Shown: one piece after another, positions 16,242-24,063 of the stretch
How positions within the stretch are numbered: the first letter of the stretch is position 1
Layout: each line of letters begins with the position of its first letter
DNA from: Parvularcula sp964342585
GTDB taxonomy: Bacteria > Pseudomonadota > Alphaproteobacteria > Caulobacterales > Parvularculaceae
Reading direction: 5' to 3'
Assembly: GCA_964342585.1 (NCBI GenBank)
Contig: CAYFHK010000006.1
Coordinates: 1-40,468, forward strand
Length of the DNA: 40,468 nucleotides
The notes under the pieces: model-generated
What the model was told of the DNA's origin: nothing
The model's database searches: none
Seen by the model: the letters and a program-made list of their open reading frames with translations, nothing else
Made by a program: the position numbers and the translations under genes

Positions 16242-18085
16242 TAAAAAGCTTGTCCAATGGCAATATAAACGTGGATGATATCGTCTTCGAAGACGGTATC
16301 GATCTGTCGCGACCCATCTTCGTTGAAAACAGGATCGCCCATATCATCGACCGCTGGGCGCGTGATGGTGCGCCGATCCAGCGGGGTTGCCACATCGAGA
16401 CGAACGGGCCCGACGGGCGTTAGATATCGCGCGCCGACACCGGCGCCCTTCAACAGACCTTCCGAAAACTCAGGCGTGTTCTGACTATACACATTGCCCG
16501 CATCGACAAAGGCTGCGATTTGGATCGTGTCCGTGATGGAATACCGGATCTCTGTGTTGATTTCGGCCAAAGACGAGCCCCCGATGGGGTCGCCCTCGTC
16601 ATCGAGCGGGCCCACCTCTTGGAATGCGTAGCCGCGAACAGAGCCGCCGCCGCCGGCGAAATAACGTTCAGTCGAGGGCAGAGACGCCAGATCAGTGCCG
16701 AAGGTGCTGCCAAAGAGCGCCCGCATGGCGACAACGACTTTGTCGCGATCTCCAAAGGCGTAGCGGGTCGCCCCGCCCAATTCGCTTTGGACGAATGGCG
16801 TGTCGCCGAAAAAGGGCGTCACGACAGCCCGCGCCCGATGCCCGCGCGTCGGGTTCAGCCGGTCATTTTCGTTGTTGAAGACAGCGGACAGCGGGAGCGA
16901 TGCGGACGAAAAAGTCTGCTCGACACCATCATTGTCCGTGATCGTTGAATATTGATAGCGCAAATCGGCGGAGGTGGTGAGCTTTCCTTCCAGCCATCGC
17001 TTATCGACCCCTGCGCCGGCGGTGACGGTTTGCGCTTCAAAAGCGTCGGTGTCTTCGTTTTCCAACAAAAGGGAGAGACGCCAGGTGCCGGGTAAGAGGG
17101 GTAGCGGATCCGTATACGTCAGTTCGCCGGATTGGCGCGGTAGCGAGTACTCTAGGCGGGCCGCCAGCGTCTCCCCGTGGCCGCGCCAGTTTCTGTTTTC
17201 CCAGAATGCCTCTGCGCCGATGCCAACGTCGGTCGAGAAGCTCAGCCCGGCGCCGACGGTCCGTCGTTTCCGCTCCACCACGGTCACCAAGATTGGCGCC
17301 GCGCCATCTGGCCCCACGGGGCCCGCTTCGACGGAGACCTCGCGGAAAAGCCCAGTATCTGCGATACGTTGTCGATAGCGGTCGAGCTGGCTGCGCTTGA
17401 CGAGCGCCCCTTTTTCGAAGGGTCTCAGTCGGTTGAGATAACTCGGATCTGTTTTCTCCAGGCCAGAGACCTGGATGTCGCCAAACGTCGCTTTGGGGCC
17501 CGTCTCGACGCGATAGACGGCGCTTGCGTTCCTGGTGGTGAAATTGGCCATGACTTGCCGTGAGACCGGCTTCGCTTCTGGATAGCCGGTTTCTGCCAAA
17601 TGCGTGACGAGTTGCTGCTGGATCTCGCGGAGGCGCTCGCCCCGGGGGTTGCCATCGGTAGCGATGCCGGCATCCTCCATCCGGGTTGGCCGTGTATCGG
17701 ACTGCGAGTCGGCATATTGGATCTCGTACTGATTGATCGTGAAAAGGGCGCCGCGATCGACTGAGAACACCACAGATACCGTGAGGCCTTCGCGATCCAC
17801 ACTCGGCGTCACGGTCGCGGCGTAAAAGCCTTGTGCCCTCAAAGCGCTTTGCAGGATCTGCGCATCTTTATTGGCCGCCCGACGAACCGGGGCGATTGAC
17901 GTGTATTGCGCGGTCCCCCGGGCCAGCGATGACATCTGCCGCAACGTTGACCGCCGCCCGTCATCCTTGATCCCCTCGATTTTGACGGAAATCTCCAGGT
18001 CGGCGGCCGCCGCTCTCGTCGGAACGGCGCCAAAAATAAAGCAAAGCGACAGGAAAATAAGGCCGCCGCGGAAGATCAAATTCAT
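16241..18085 (-). CDS. tamA: Outer-membrane assembly protein TamA
   Basis: A 614-residue Omp85-family protein. It has a Sec signal peptide (about 1-27, cleavage after TRAAA), N-terminal POTRA repeats (about 30-270, including FGDIQVSGLEKTDPSYLNRL) and a C-terminal 16-strand barrel domain. Barrel landmarks are ERYFAGGGGSVRGYAFQEVGP, the conserved strand-six (V/I)RG motif, and a final aromatic residue (IGQAF). With TamB it forms the TAM complex that spans the envelope and supports insertion or lipid supply of outer-membrane proteins. It is the first gene of the tamA-tamB-exosortase-asnB series, and is divergent from ispA with 88 bases between the starts. Confidence 0.95.
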   Translation of the reverse strand: MNLIFRGGLIFLSLCFIFGAVPTRAAAADLEISVKIEGIKDDGRRSTLRQMSSLARGTAQYTSIAPVRRAANKDAQILQSALRAQGFYAATVTPSVDREGLTVSVVFSVDRGALFTINQYEIQYADSQSDTRPTRMEDAGIATDGNPRGERLREIQQQLVTHLAETGYPEAKPVSRQVMANFTTRNASAVYRVETGPKATFGDIQVSGLEKTDPSYLNRLRPFEKGALVKRSQLDRYRQRIADTGLFREVSVEAGPVGPDGAAPILVTVVERKRRTVGAGLSFSTDVGIGAEAFWENRNWRGHGETLAARLEYSLPRQSGELTYTDPLPLLPGTWRLSLLLENEDTDAFEAQTVTAGAGVDKRWLEGKLTTSADLRYQYSTITDNDGVEQTFSSASLPLSAVFNNENDRLNPTRGHRARAVVTPFFGDTPFVQSELGGATRYAFGDRDKVVVAMRALFGSTFGTDLASLPSTERYFAGGGGSVRGYAFQEVGPLDDEGDPIGGSSLAEINTEIRYSITDTIQIAAFVDAGNVYSQNTPEFSEGLLKGAGVGARYLTPVGPVRLDVATPLDRRTITRPAVDDMGDPVFNEDGSRQIDTVFEDDIIHVYIAIGQAF

Positions 18086-18119
18086 AAAACGCCTGAAATA
18101 CCCCAGCGACTTCCTGTCA

Positions 18120-18149
18120 GAACTAGCCTTGTGATAGGCGCAAGGTCAA
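18120..18149 (-). promoter_or_regulatory. Possible promoter of the tamA operon
   Basis: On the minus strand TTGACC (complement of 18144-18149) is followed after 18 bases by TAGTTC (complement of 18120-18125). The -35 is good and the -10 is weak. The leader to the tamA start would be about 30 bases. The region is the short divergent gap shared with ispA. Confidence 0.3.
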
Positions 18150-18173
18150 AACCGCGGCCGTGGGGAAGTATCT

Positions 18174-19061
18174 ATGCCAGTCGATATCCGAGAAAAATTA
18201 ACTAACCGTGCGGCGCAAGTGGAAGCAGCCCTAGGGTCCTGTTTGCAAAGGGAAAATGCCGGCTCGGAGGCGCTCGAGCGGCTTAACGCCGCTGTGTCTT
18301 ATGCAACGCTAGGCGGGGGGAAAAGGCTGCGGCCCTTCCTCTTAATCGAATCGGCGGTGCTGATGGGGGCTGAAGCTGAGGAGGCCATCCCCGCGGCCTG
18401 CGCCATCGAAATGATCCACAGCTACAGTCTCGTGCATGACGATTTGCCGGCGATGGACGATGCGGACACCCGTCGCGGGCAGCCCTCGGTGCATAAGGCT
18501 TACGATGAGGCGATTGCGATCCTGGCGGGCGATGCCCTGCTGACCGATGCCTTCGCCGTGCTCACTGGCGGGGCGTATTCGCCAGAGGTCGCATCGCGGC
18601 TTGTCCATCTCCTTGCGGAGGCTGCGGGCTCTTCAGGCATGGTCGGCGGGCAGATGATGGACCTCTATCCAACCGGCCTCACCGAAGATGAAATCATCGG
18701 CATTCAAGAGCGGAAGACAGGTGCTTTGATCGAGGGCGCCGCCATGATGGGCGGCGTCGTTGGACGAGCCAGCGATGAGCAATTGCAAATGCTGCAAAGC
18801 TACGCTGCCGCCATCGGCCTCGCCTTCCAAATTGTCGATGATGTGCTGGACGTGACGCAAACCGCCGAGGCGCTGGGCAAGCCCGCAGGGGCGGATGATG
18901 CCGCGGGCAAGGCAACTTTTGTTTCGCTGCTCGGTCTGGAAGGGGCGCGTGACCGGATCCATCAGCTCACAGAGCAGGCGCATGGTGCTCTGGCAAGCTT
19001 TGGCAACGATGCGGTGACATTGAAAGCCCTCGCCGACGACTTGGCCGCCAGAACGCATTGA
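18174..19061 (+). CDS. ispA: Farnesyl diphosphate synthase
   Basis: A 295-residue trans-prenyltransferase that condenses IPP with DMAPP and GPP to make farnesyl diphosphate for undecaprenol, quinone and hopanoid pathways. The first aspartate-rich motif is DDLPAMDD (89-96), the second is DDVLD (222-226). GGGKRLRPFL and the KTGALIEGA segment are also conserved. The residues just ahead of the first motif (SYSLVH) fit a short-chain C15 enzyme. GGGGAAG lies just upstream of ATG 18174. The usual partners xseB and dxs are not adjacent; a metal exporter follows instead. Confidence 0.95.
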   Translation: MPVDIREKLTNRAAQVEAALGSCLQRENAGSEALERLNAAVSYATLGGGKRLRPFLLIESAVLMGAEAEEAIPAACAIEMIHSYSLVHDDLPAMDDADTRRGQPSVHKAYDEAIAILAGDALLTDAFAVLTGGAYSPEVASRLVHLLAEAAGSSGMVGGQMMDLYPTGLTEDEIIGIQERKTGALIEGAAMMGGVVGRASDEQLQMLQSYAAAIGLAFQIVDDVLDVTQTAEALGKPAGADDAAGKATFVSLLGLEGARDRIHQLTEQAHGALASFGNDAVTLKALADDLAARTH

Positions 19062-19148
19062 TAAACGGGCGGAAAATGAAATCGCTTCTGCGTTGCAAGA
19101 GGAAACATTGCCTTTGACGCGGTGACGGGCGCGCCGGTAAGCGAAGAC

Positions 19149-20102
19149 ATGAGCGACGCCACAACGCCTAGGGCAGAGAGCACAATGGGCGGTCCAAGAT
19201 GGGCCCATTTGGCAACGCTCGCCTCGGTCTGCGTTGCCGGTGGCTTGATGTTGGCCAAAGGGTTCGTGTGGCAGGCCTCAGGCTCAGCCGCGATCCTGGC
19301 TTCGTTTGCAGACAGTGCGATCGACCTTCTTTCGAGTATTATTGCCTTTGTGGGTGTGCGGATGGCGGCGATGCCGCCCGATGCCAACCACCGCTTTGGG
19401 CACACAAAGGCAGAAGCCATCTCCAGTCTTGTGCAACTGATCCTGATTTCGGCGTCCGCGGCGTTCATCACCGCCGAATCCGTGCGGCAGATCACGTCGC
19501 CCCAGCCGATCGAGGCCGAAGGGGCGGCATTTGCTGTGATGTTGGTTTCTCTTGCGGCGACGCTTTCGCTCGTCGCCTTCCAGACATTTGCCTTGCACCG
19601 CGCGCCCTCGCTCGTGACCGAGGGCGACCGGGCGCATTATGTGAGCGATTTGTTAGGCAACTCAGGCACCCTTCTGGCCTTGTTGCTCGCCTCACAGTTC
19701 GGGCTCCTATGGGTCGACGGCTTGGCTGGGTTGGTGGCGGCCGGCTTCCTCGCTTGGGCCGTGTGGGGCCTCGCGCGGCGGGCCCTACCGCAGCTCATGG
19801 ACGAGGAGCTCAGCGATGAGGAGCGTGCCGAGATCGTCCGCATCGTGCTTCAAGATAAAGAAGTCTTAGGCGTGCATGCCCTGCGCACCCGTCGTGCCGG
19901 ACCCACACGTTATATCCAGTGCCACCTAGAGCTTGACCCAGAGCTTTCCTTACGCGCGGCCCATCGCATCACCGACCGGGTGGAGACGGCGCTGCGTAAT
20001 GAATTTCCGGATGCAGATTTGATTTTCCATCAGGACATCCATGGCATGCGGGAAACGCATGATGCCTTTGGTCAACGCTCCGCCAGCAACGCGGCCGAAT
20101 GA
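19149..20102 (+). CDS. Cation diffusion facilitator (FieF-like) metal exporter
   Basis: A CDF-family proton-driven exporter of Zn(II), Fe(II) or similar divalent ions in the inner membrane. The binding residues of TM2 (SFADSAIDLLSS: Asp55 and Asp59) and TM5 (HYVSDLLGN: His163 and Asp167) match the Asp-x3-Asp and His-x3-Asp site of FieF/YiiP. A conserved DANHRFGHTKAEA loop follows TM3. The C-terminal cytoplasmic metal-binding domain is present (VHALRTRRAGP, IQCHLELDP, DLIFHQDIHG). The start is uncertain: GTG 19122, ATG 19149 and a later ATG are in frame; I prefer 19149. The stop is one base from the convergent xerC stop. Confidence 0.93.
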   Translation: MSDATTPRAESTMGGPRWAHLATLASVCVAGGLMLAKGFVWQASGSAAILASFADSAIDLLSSIIAFVGVRMAAMPPDANHRFGHTKAEAISSLVQLILISASAAFITAESVRQITSPQPIEAEGAAFAVMLVSLAATLSLVAFQTFALHRAPSLVTEGDRAHYVSDLLGNSGTLLALLLASQFGLLWVDGLAGLVAAGFLAWAVWGLARRALPQLMDEELSDEERAEIVRIVLQDKEVLGVHALRTRRAGPTRYIQCHLELDPELSLRAAHRITDRVETALRNEFPDADLIFHQDIHGMRETHDAFGQRSASNAAE

Positions 20103-20103
20103 C

Positions 20104-21048
20104 CTAACGTCTTGGATGTGCCGCAGCGTGCGCCGCGACAAGGCGCTCGCGTTCGACTTCTGTGTAGCGTTGGGTCGCCGCAAGGGAGCTGTGCCCCAAC
20201 AGTTCTTGTACCGTACGTAGATCGGTCCCCGCTGCGAGAAGGTGCGTTGCAAAGGCGTGCCGCAACGCGTGCGGGGTCGCGCTGTCATCGAGCCCCAAAG
20301 CGGCGCGCTGCCCCCGCAACCGCCGTTGCGCGACACTTGCATTGAGGCGCTGACCGCGGGCGCCGATGAATAACGGGGCTTCCGGATCATTGGCGCCTCG
20401 GGCGGAGAGGGCGGGGCTGTCGGCTTCCAGCGCGGTCAGATAGTTGTCGATTTGCGTTCGGACGATCGCGAGCAGGGGCACCTCACGGACCTTCCCGCCT
20501 TTTCCCCGTATTCGAAGGGGGCCATTGGCGGGCACATCTCCGATATTGAGCGCGATGGCCTCCCCAATGCGCAACCCCGCCCCATAAAGCAGCGCAAAAA
20601 GCGCGGCGTCACGGGCTACTTGCCACGCGTCGCTTTTCGTTTGATCAGGTCCCAAATCACCGGTGGCCAAGGCGCGCGCGGCTTCGGCCCTGATCGGTCT
20701 TGGGAGGCGTTTGGGGAGTTTCGGCGCCCTCAACGACATCAATGCGCTCAAGGGCGGATCGTGCTGCTGATGGGCAAATTTTAAAAACGTTCTGAGGGCA
20801 GATAAATCGAGCCTGAGCGTGGGCGCGGTGGCGCCTTCATGGGCACGAAACGCAAGAAACGCGCGAAAATCCCGGGACTGCCACTCACGCAGATCGTCGA
20901 TCGTCAGCGTGTCGCCTTGATGCTGGTTCGCGAAGGCGGTGAATCGATCGAGCGTGTGCTGGTAATTGCGAACCGTCTTGGCGCTCAGGCCACGCTCTTT
21001 TTCGAGATGCCGGAGAAAGGCGCGACACAGATCGTCAAAGGACTGCAT
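20104..21048 (-). CDS. xerC: Tyrosine recombinase XerC
   Basis: A 314-residue site-specific recombinase that, with XerD, resolves chromosome dimers at dif. The N-terminal SAM-like core-binding domain occupies about 1-105. The catalytic set is complete: Arg160 in GAGLRIGEA, the lysine of GKGGKVR, His260 and Arg263 in HALRHAF, His286 in LGHSS and Tyr295 in RYTEV. Normal length and normal sequence indicate the housekeeping protein rather than a phage or integron integrase. It is the last gene of the minus-strand run that starts at moxR, 42 bases behind the small lipoprotein gene. Confidence 0.95.
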   Translation of the reverse strand: MQSFDDLCRAFLRHLEKERGLSAKTVRNYQHTLDRFTAFANQHQGDTLTIDDLREWQSRDFRAFLAFRAHEGATAPTLRLDLSALRTFLKFAHQQHDPPLSALMSLRAPKLPKRLPRPIRAEAARALATGDLGPDQTKSDAWQVARDAALFALLYGAGLRIGEAIALNIGDVPANGPLRIRGKGGKVREVPLLAIVRTQIDNYLTALEADSPALSARGANDPEAPLFIGARGQRLNASVAQRRLRGQRAALGLDDSATPHALRHAFATHLLAAGTDLRTVQELLGHSSLAATQRYTEVERERLVAAHAAAHPRR

Positions 21049-21090
21049 ATGCTCAAACTATGAGGCGTCGCCCCGACGTGCAATCCGCGC

Positions 21091-21294
21091 TTAGTCTTCG
21101 CGATCTTCGTCATTGCTCCCGAACGGCGCTGTGGCCACGGCCCCGGCGGTTTTCGCGGTGGTTTTGACGGCAAAGGCGCTCGTGTTCACTGCGCCCTCGG
21201 CGACTTCGCCCGCGACATGTACCGCAACGCAGCCTGTTGAGAGGGCACAAAGGGCGAGAAGGGCGCTCGCCCGGAAGAGTTTTGCAATGGCCAC
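21091..21294 (-). CDS. Small predicted lipoprotein
   Basis: A 67-residue product with a lipoprotein signal peptide: a short basic start, a hydrophobic stretch ALLALCAL and the lipobox LSTGC. The mature part is only about 45 residues, alanine- and valine-rich, ending in the acidic tail NDEDRED. I start at the GTG complementary to 21292-21294, which has GGAG 7-8 bases upstream; the frame extends 16 codons further with no support. I do not recognise the family. It lies between an unknown helical protein and xerC on the same strand. Confidence 0.65.
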   Translation of the reverse strand: MAIAKLFRASALLALCALSTGCVAVHVAGEVAEGAVNTSAFAVKTTAKTAGAVATAPFGSNDEDRED

Positions 21295-21335
21295 GTTTGA
21301 TCTCCTGGTCCGCGCGACGACGCGGATGCGTGATA

Positions 21336-21929
21336 CTAGCACATTGCAGCGAGCGCTTTGACACGTTGCGCTAAAAAAATGCGATCCCGGCCATAACCTT
21401 CAATGGCGCGGTCGAGCCGGCCAAACGCCTTTTCCAAACTCTCAAGAGCGCTGGTGATTTCCTTGGTTTCTTCAAAGGCACCCTCAGGCGGGGGCAAGTC
21501 GAGCCCGTTCTTCTCAGCTGAAAGCCTGAAGGGGGCGATTGAATACTCACCGCCCGATGCAAGGGGAACGCGGATCGACGCGGCTTTGGGGCTGAGAAGC
21601 GCTGATGCGTGTTCCGCCTCGGCAAAGGCCTCGAGCCCTTTACGGTGATCATCGTAATCCTCAGCGAGGAGCGCTCTGAGTGCCATATCGGGTTCGGCAG
21701 ATGCCGCAATAGCGCTTTCGGCGGTGGCGCGGAGATGCGATTTGACTTGGCGGAGCACTGGAATGGTCTCGTTCAGGACTTGCAGCGCCGACTTCATCTG
21801 GTCGATCAACGAGCCATAGGTATCGCGGCGGCGATCGGGCACTGCGCGTAGCGCTCGCTCAAACGGCGAAAGCCTAGATGCGACGAGTTCGCTTTGCTGC
21901 AATTGCAGTGCTTGGTCTGCCATGTCCAT
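21336..21929 (-). CDS. Unrecognised helical protein
   Basis: A 197-residue soluble protein with no signal peptide or TM segment. Two helical stretches (about 38-105 and 155-195), rich in Leu, Ala, Glu and Arg, flank a short segment with RVPLASGGEYSIAPFRL that looks beta-like. Coiled-coil contacts are plausible. GAGG lies 5 bases upstream of the ATG at 21927-21929. It follows the large membrane protein of the MoxR cluster by 55 bases, so it may be a further member of that operon. I assign no function. Confidence 0.65.
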   Translation of the reverse strand: MDMADQALQLQQSELVASRLSPFERALRAVPDRRRDTYGSLIDQMKSALQVLNETIPVLRQVKSHLRATAESAIAASAEPDMALRALLAEDYDDHRKGLEAFAEAEHASALLSPKAASIRVPLASGGEYSIAPFRLSAEKNGLDLPPPEGAFEETKEITSALESLEKAFGRLDRAIEGYGRDRIFLAQRVKALAAMC

Positions 21930-21984
21930 TTTGCCTCACACACCCCCCGGCGGTGACATTAGCGTGACAGGCTTTGATCAGCGT

Positions 21985-24063
21985 TTAAGTCCGGCGCCGA
22001 AATAGTTTCGCCTCTAGTAACCACGCAGCAAGGGCTGTGGCGCCAATAAGGCAAGCCAGCACGGGCGCTGGCAGCAGGGGGCTGACGGTGATCTTGTCGA
22101 CCAAGCGGCTGTTGCGTCGCGGCAGGCCCGCCCATCCGGCCGCAGACATTCGGTTGGTATCCGCCGCGACGGGCCGGAAACCTGGAAGCCGGTCGCCGAT
22201 TTGTTGAAAGCCGTATACCCCGCCACCGGAGCGCTCACCAAGGCCGGACAGATGTTCGGATGTGGTCTCGACCGCACCAAGTTCTGCGATGTTTTTGTCG
22301 CCGAGCGCTGCCAAGGCGTAGAGCTGTTCGCCGTCTTCGGTTCGTGTCTCCAAGCGATAAAGGCCTTCGGCGGTGGCCGGTAGTTGTGCCGTGAACTGAC
22401 CGGGTGTGTCGTCCTCGACGAGCTCAATGGTCTCCGTGCCATCATCAGGGTCGATGATCGTCACCGGCAGGACGTTATCGCTCAGACTCTGGCGGCTAAT
22501 CGTCAGTATGCCGTCTGTAGAGATATCCCCGCGCAAGGCTTCCTCATCCAAGTCAGGTTCTTGCATGAGCCAATGGACCAGACGGCGGAGCAGCTCTTGA
22601 TAGGGGCCACCCCCATCGAACCCGCGCGCCCATAGCCACACATGGTCAGACATCAAAACGGCGATCCGGCCTTGTTCGACCCGATCCACTACGAGGAGCG
22701 GCGTGGCGTTGGGGGCCTGCAACAGCGTTTCACCGGCCCGTTGTTGGCCGGGAATATATCGCAGCCATCGGCCCCAATCGGCCTCATCGGTAAGGGGAGA
22801 GGTGATGGGGTGCCGCACGCCGGTGTCAGAGCGTGAAGGGATAAAAGCGCCTGACTGCGCCTTACCATTCGGCAAGATCGGCAGAATGTAAGCCAGATTG
22901 GGCCGTTCAGCGAGGCTCGTCGGCTCGCTCATTTCCGGCCCAGAGGCGATCAGAACGGCGCCGCCACGCTCGACATACCGGGCGATTTCCTCAAACTCAT
23001 AGGCTTCGAGCACATAACGATAGGTGTACCGATCGAAAATCACGACGTTGAATGAGGAGAGCTTTTCCAAGAAGAGCTCCTCATGCGGAAACTCGATCAG
23101 ATTGAGTTCTTCGCGGCGGGCGCTGACGACCTTTTCTGCTGGTTTCAAAATCGTGAAGTGGACCAAATCGACCGCCGGGTCGCTCTTTAAGGTATTGCGC
23201 CACACACGCTCGCCGGCATGGGGCTCACCAGATATTAATAGCACGCGTAACCGGTCGCGCACGGCCGTCAGCGAGACCACGGCCCGGTTGTTCAGCGTTG
23301 TCAGCTCATCCTCGCGCGGCTCCGCCAAGAGCTCGATGATCGTCTCGCCCGGCTGTGACAGGCGAACGCTCAGTGTCACTTCTTGGTCAGGGAGAAAAGT
23401 TTGCTCAGCATAGGGTTCGCCGCCCACAAAAAGTTGCGTGGGGATGGGATCTGTCTCGCCGATCGCGTGAAGCTTTAGGGTGATATCGACCCGTTCGCCG
23501 ACGACGCCGAAGCTCGGCGCCTCGACGATCTCCACGCGCCGATCGCGCTCTTCGCTCGGTGCCCCGGTGGCGATGCTGTGAACGGGAACCCCCGCCGGCA
23601 GATCCAACTGATCGAGATTGCCGTGAAGTTGGCCATCGGAAAGAAGAAGAATAGCGCTCAAGCGGGGGCGCGGCACGTCCGCCAGGGCGAGGGGGAGGGC
23701 CGTTTCAAGGTTGGTCTCCACACGGTCGCCAAAGCGTGTGCGGCGCACTTCATAACCTTCTGCCTCAAGTGCAGCTGCTGTGCGCTCGCCTGCATCTGCG
23801 GCCAAAGCATCGCGGTCACCGAAAGTCAGGCTCCGGCTTTGGTCCTCAAGTAGGAGCACAATGTCAGGCTGAAGCTCGCCCTCGGTCGAGGTTCGCGTCG
23901 GCCCAAAAAGCGCGAATGCCAAAAGCGAGATCGTTAAAATACGGAACAGAACCCCCCATGGCGCCGTGCGAAGCCGCAACAAGCTGCCTGCCACCCCAAG
24001 GGTCGTCAGGGCAAAGATCAGCCAAATCGGCAGCAGGGGAACGAAAGTGATATCTGTGGTCAT
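21985..24063 (-). CDS. Large membrane protein of the MoxR cluster
   Basis: A 692-residue inner-membrane protein. Two TM helices lie at the N-terminus (about 8-26 and 36-52), then a long extracytoplasmic region, then a C-terminal TM helix (about 668-686) and a basic end. DIVLLLEDQSRSLTFGDRDAL resembles the start of a von Willebrand-type fold with a changed metal site. A later segment, FDRYTYRYVLEAYEFEEIARYVERGGAVLIASGP, resembles the GATase-like fold of such proteins, without a visible nucleophile. The start overlaps the preceding gene by 4 bases (ATGA). Homologues normally occur with MoxR, DUF58 and DUF4159 partners, and are thought to act in envelope maturation; the precise role is unknown. 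Confidence 0.85.
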   Translation of the reverse strand: MTTDITFVPLLPIWLIFALTTLGVAGSLLRLRTAPWGVLFRILTISLLAFALFGPTRTSTEGELQPDIVLLLEDQSRSLTFGDRDALAADAGERTAAALEAEGYEVRRTRFGDRVETNLETALPLALADVPRPRLSAILLLSDGQLHGNLDQLDLPAGVPVHSIATGAPSEERDRRVEIVEAPSFGVVGERVDITLKLHAIGETDPIPTQLFVGGEPYAEQTFLPDQEVTLSVRLSQPGETIIELLAEPREDELTTLNNRAVVSLTAVRDRLRVLLISGEPHAGERVWRNTLKSDPAVDLVHFTILKPAEKVVSARREELNLIEFPHEELFLEKLSSFNVVIFDRYTYRYVLEAYEFEEIARYVERGGAVLIASGPEMSEPTSLAERPNLAYILPILPNGKAQSGAFIPSRSDTGVRHPITSPLTDEADWGRWLRYIPGQQRAGETLLQAPNATPLLVVDRVEQGRIAVLMSDHVWLWARGFDGGGPYQELLRRLVHWLMQEPDLDEEALRGDISTDGILTISRQSLSDNVLPVTIIDPDDGTETIELVEDDTPGQFTAQLPATAEGLYRLETRTEDGEQLYALAALGDKNIAELGAVETTSEHLSGLGERSGGGVYGFQQIGDRLPGFRPVAADTNRMSAAGWAGLPRRNSRLVDKITVSPLLPAPVLACLIGATALAAWLLEAKLFRRRT

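Noticed and set aside
20104..21048. Tyrosine recombinase as the integrase of a mobile element
   Set aside because: Sequence and length fit housekeeping XerC; no att repeats, tRNA or other mobility genes were seen nearby.
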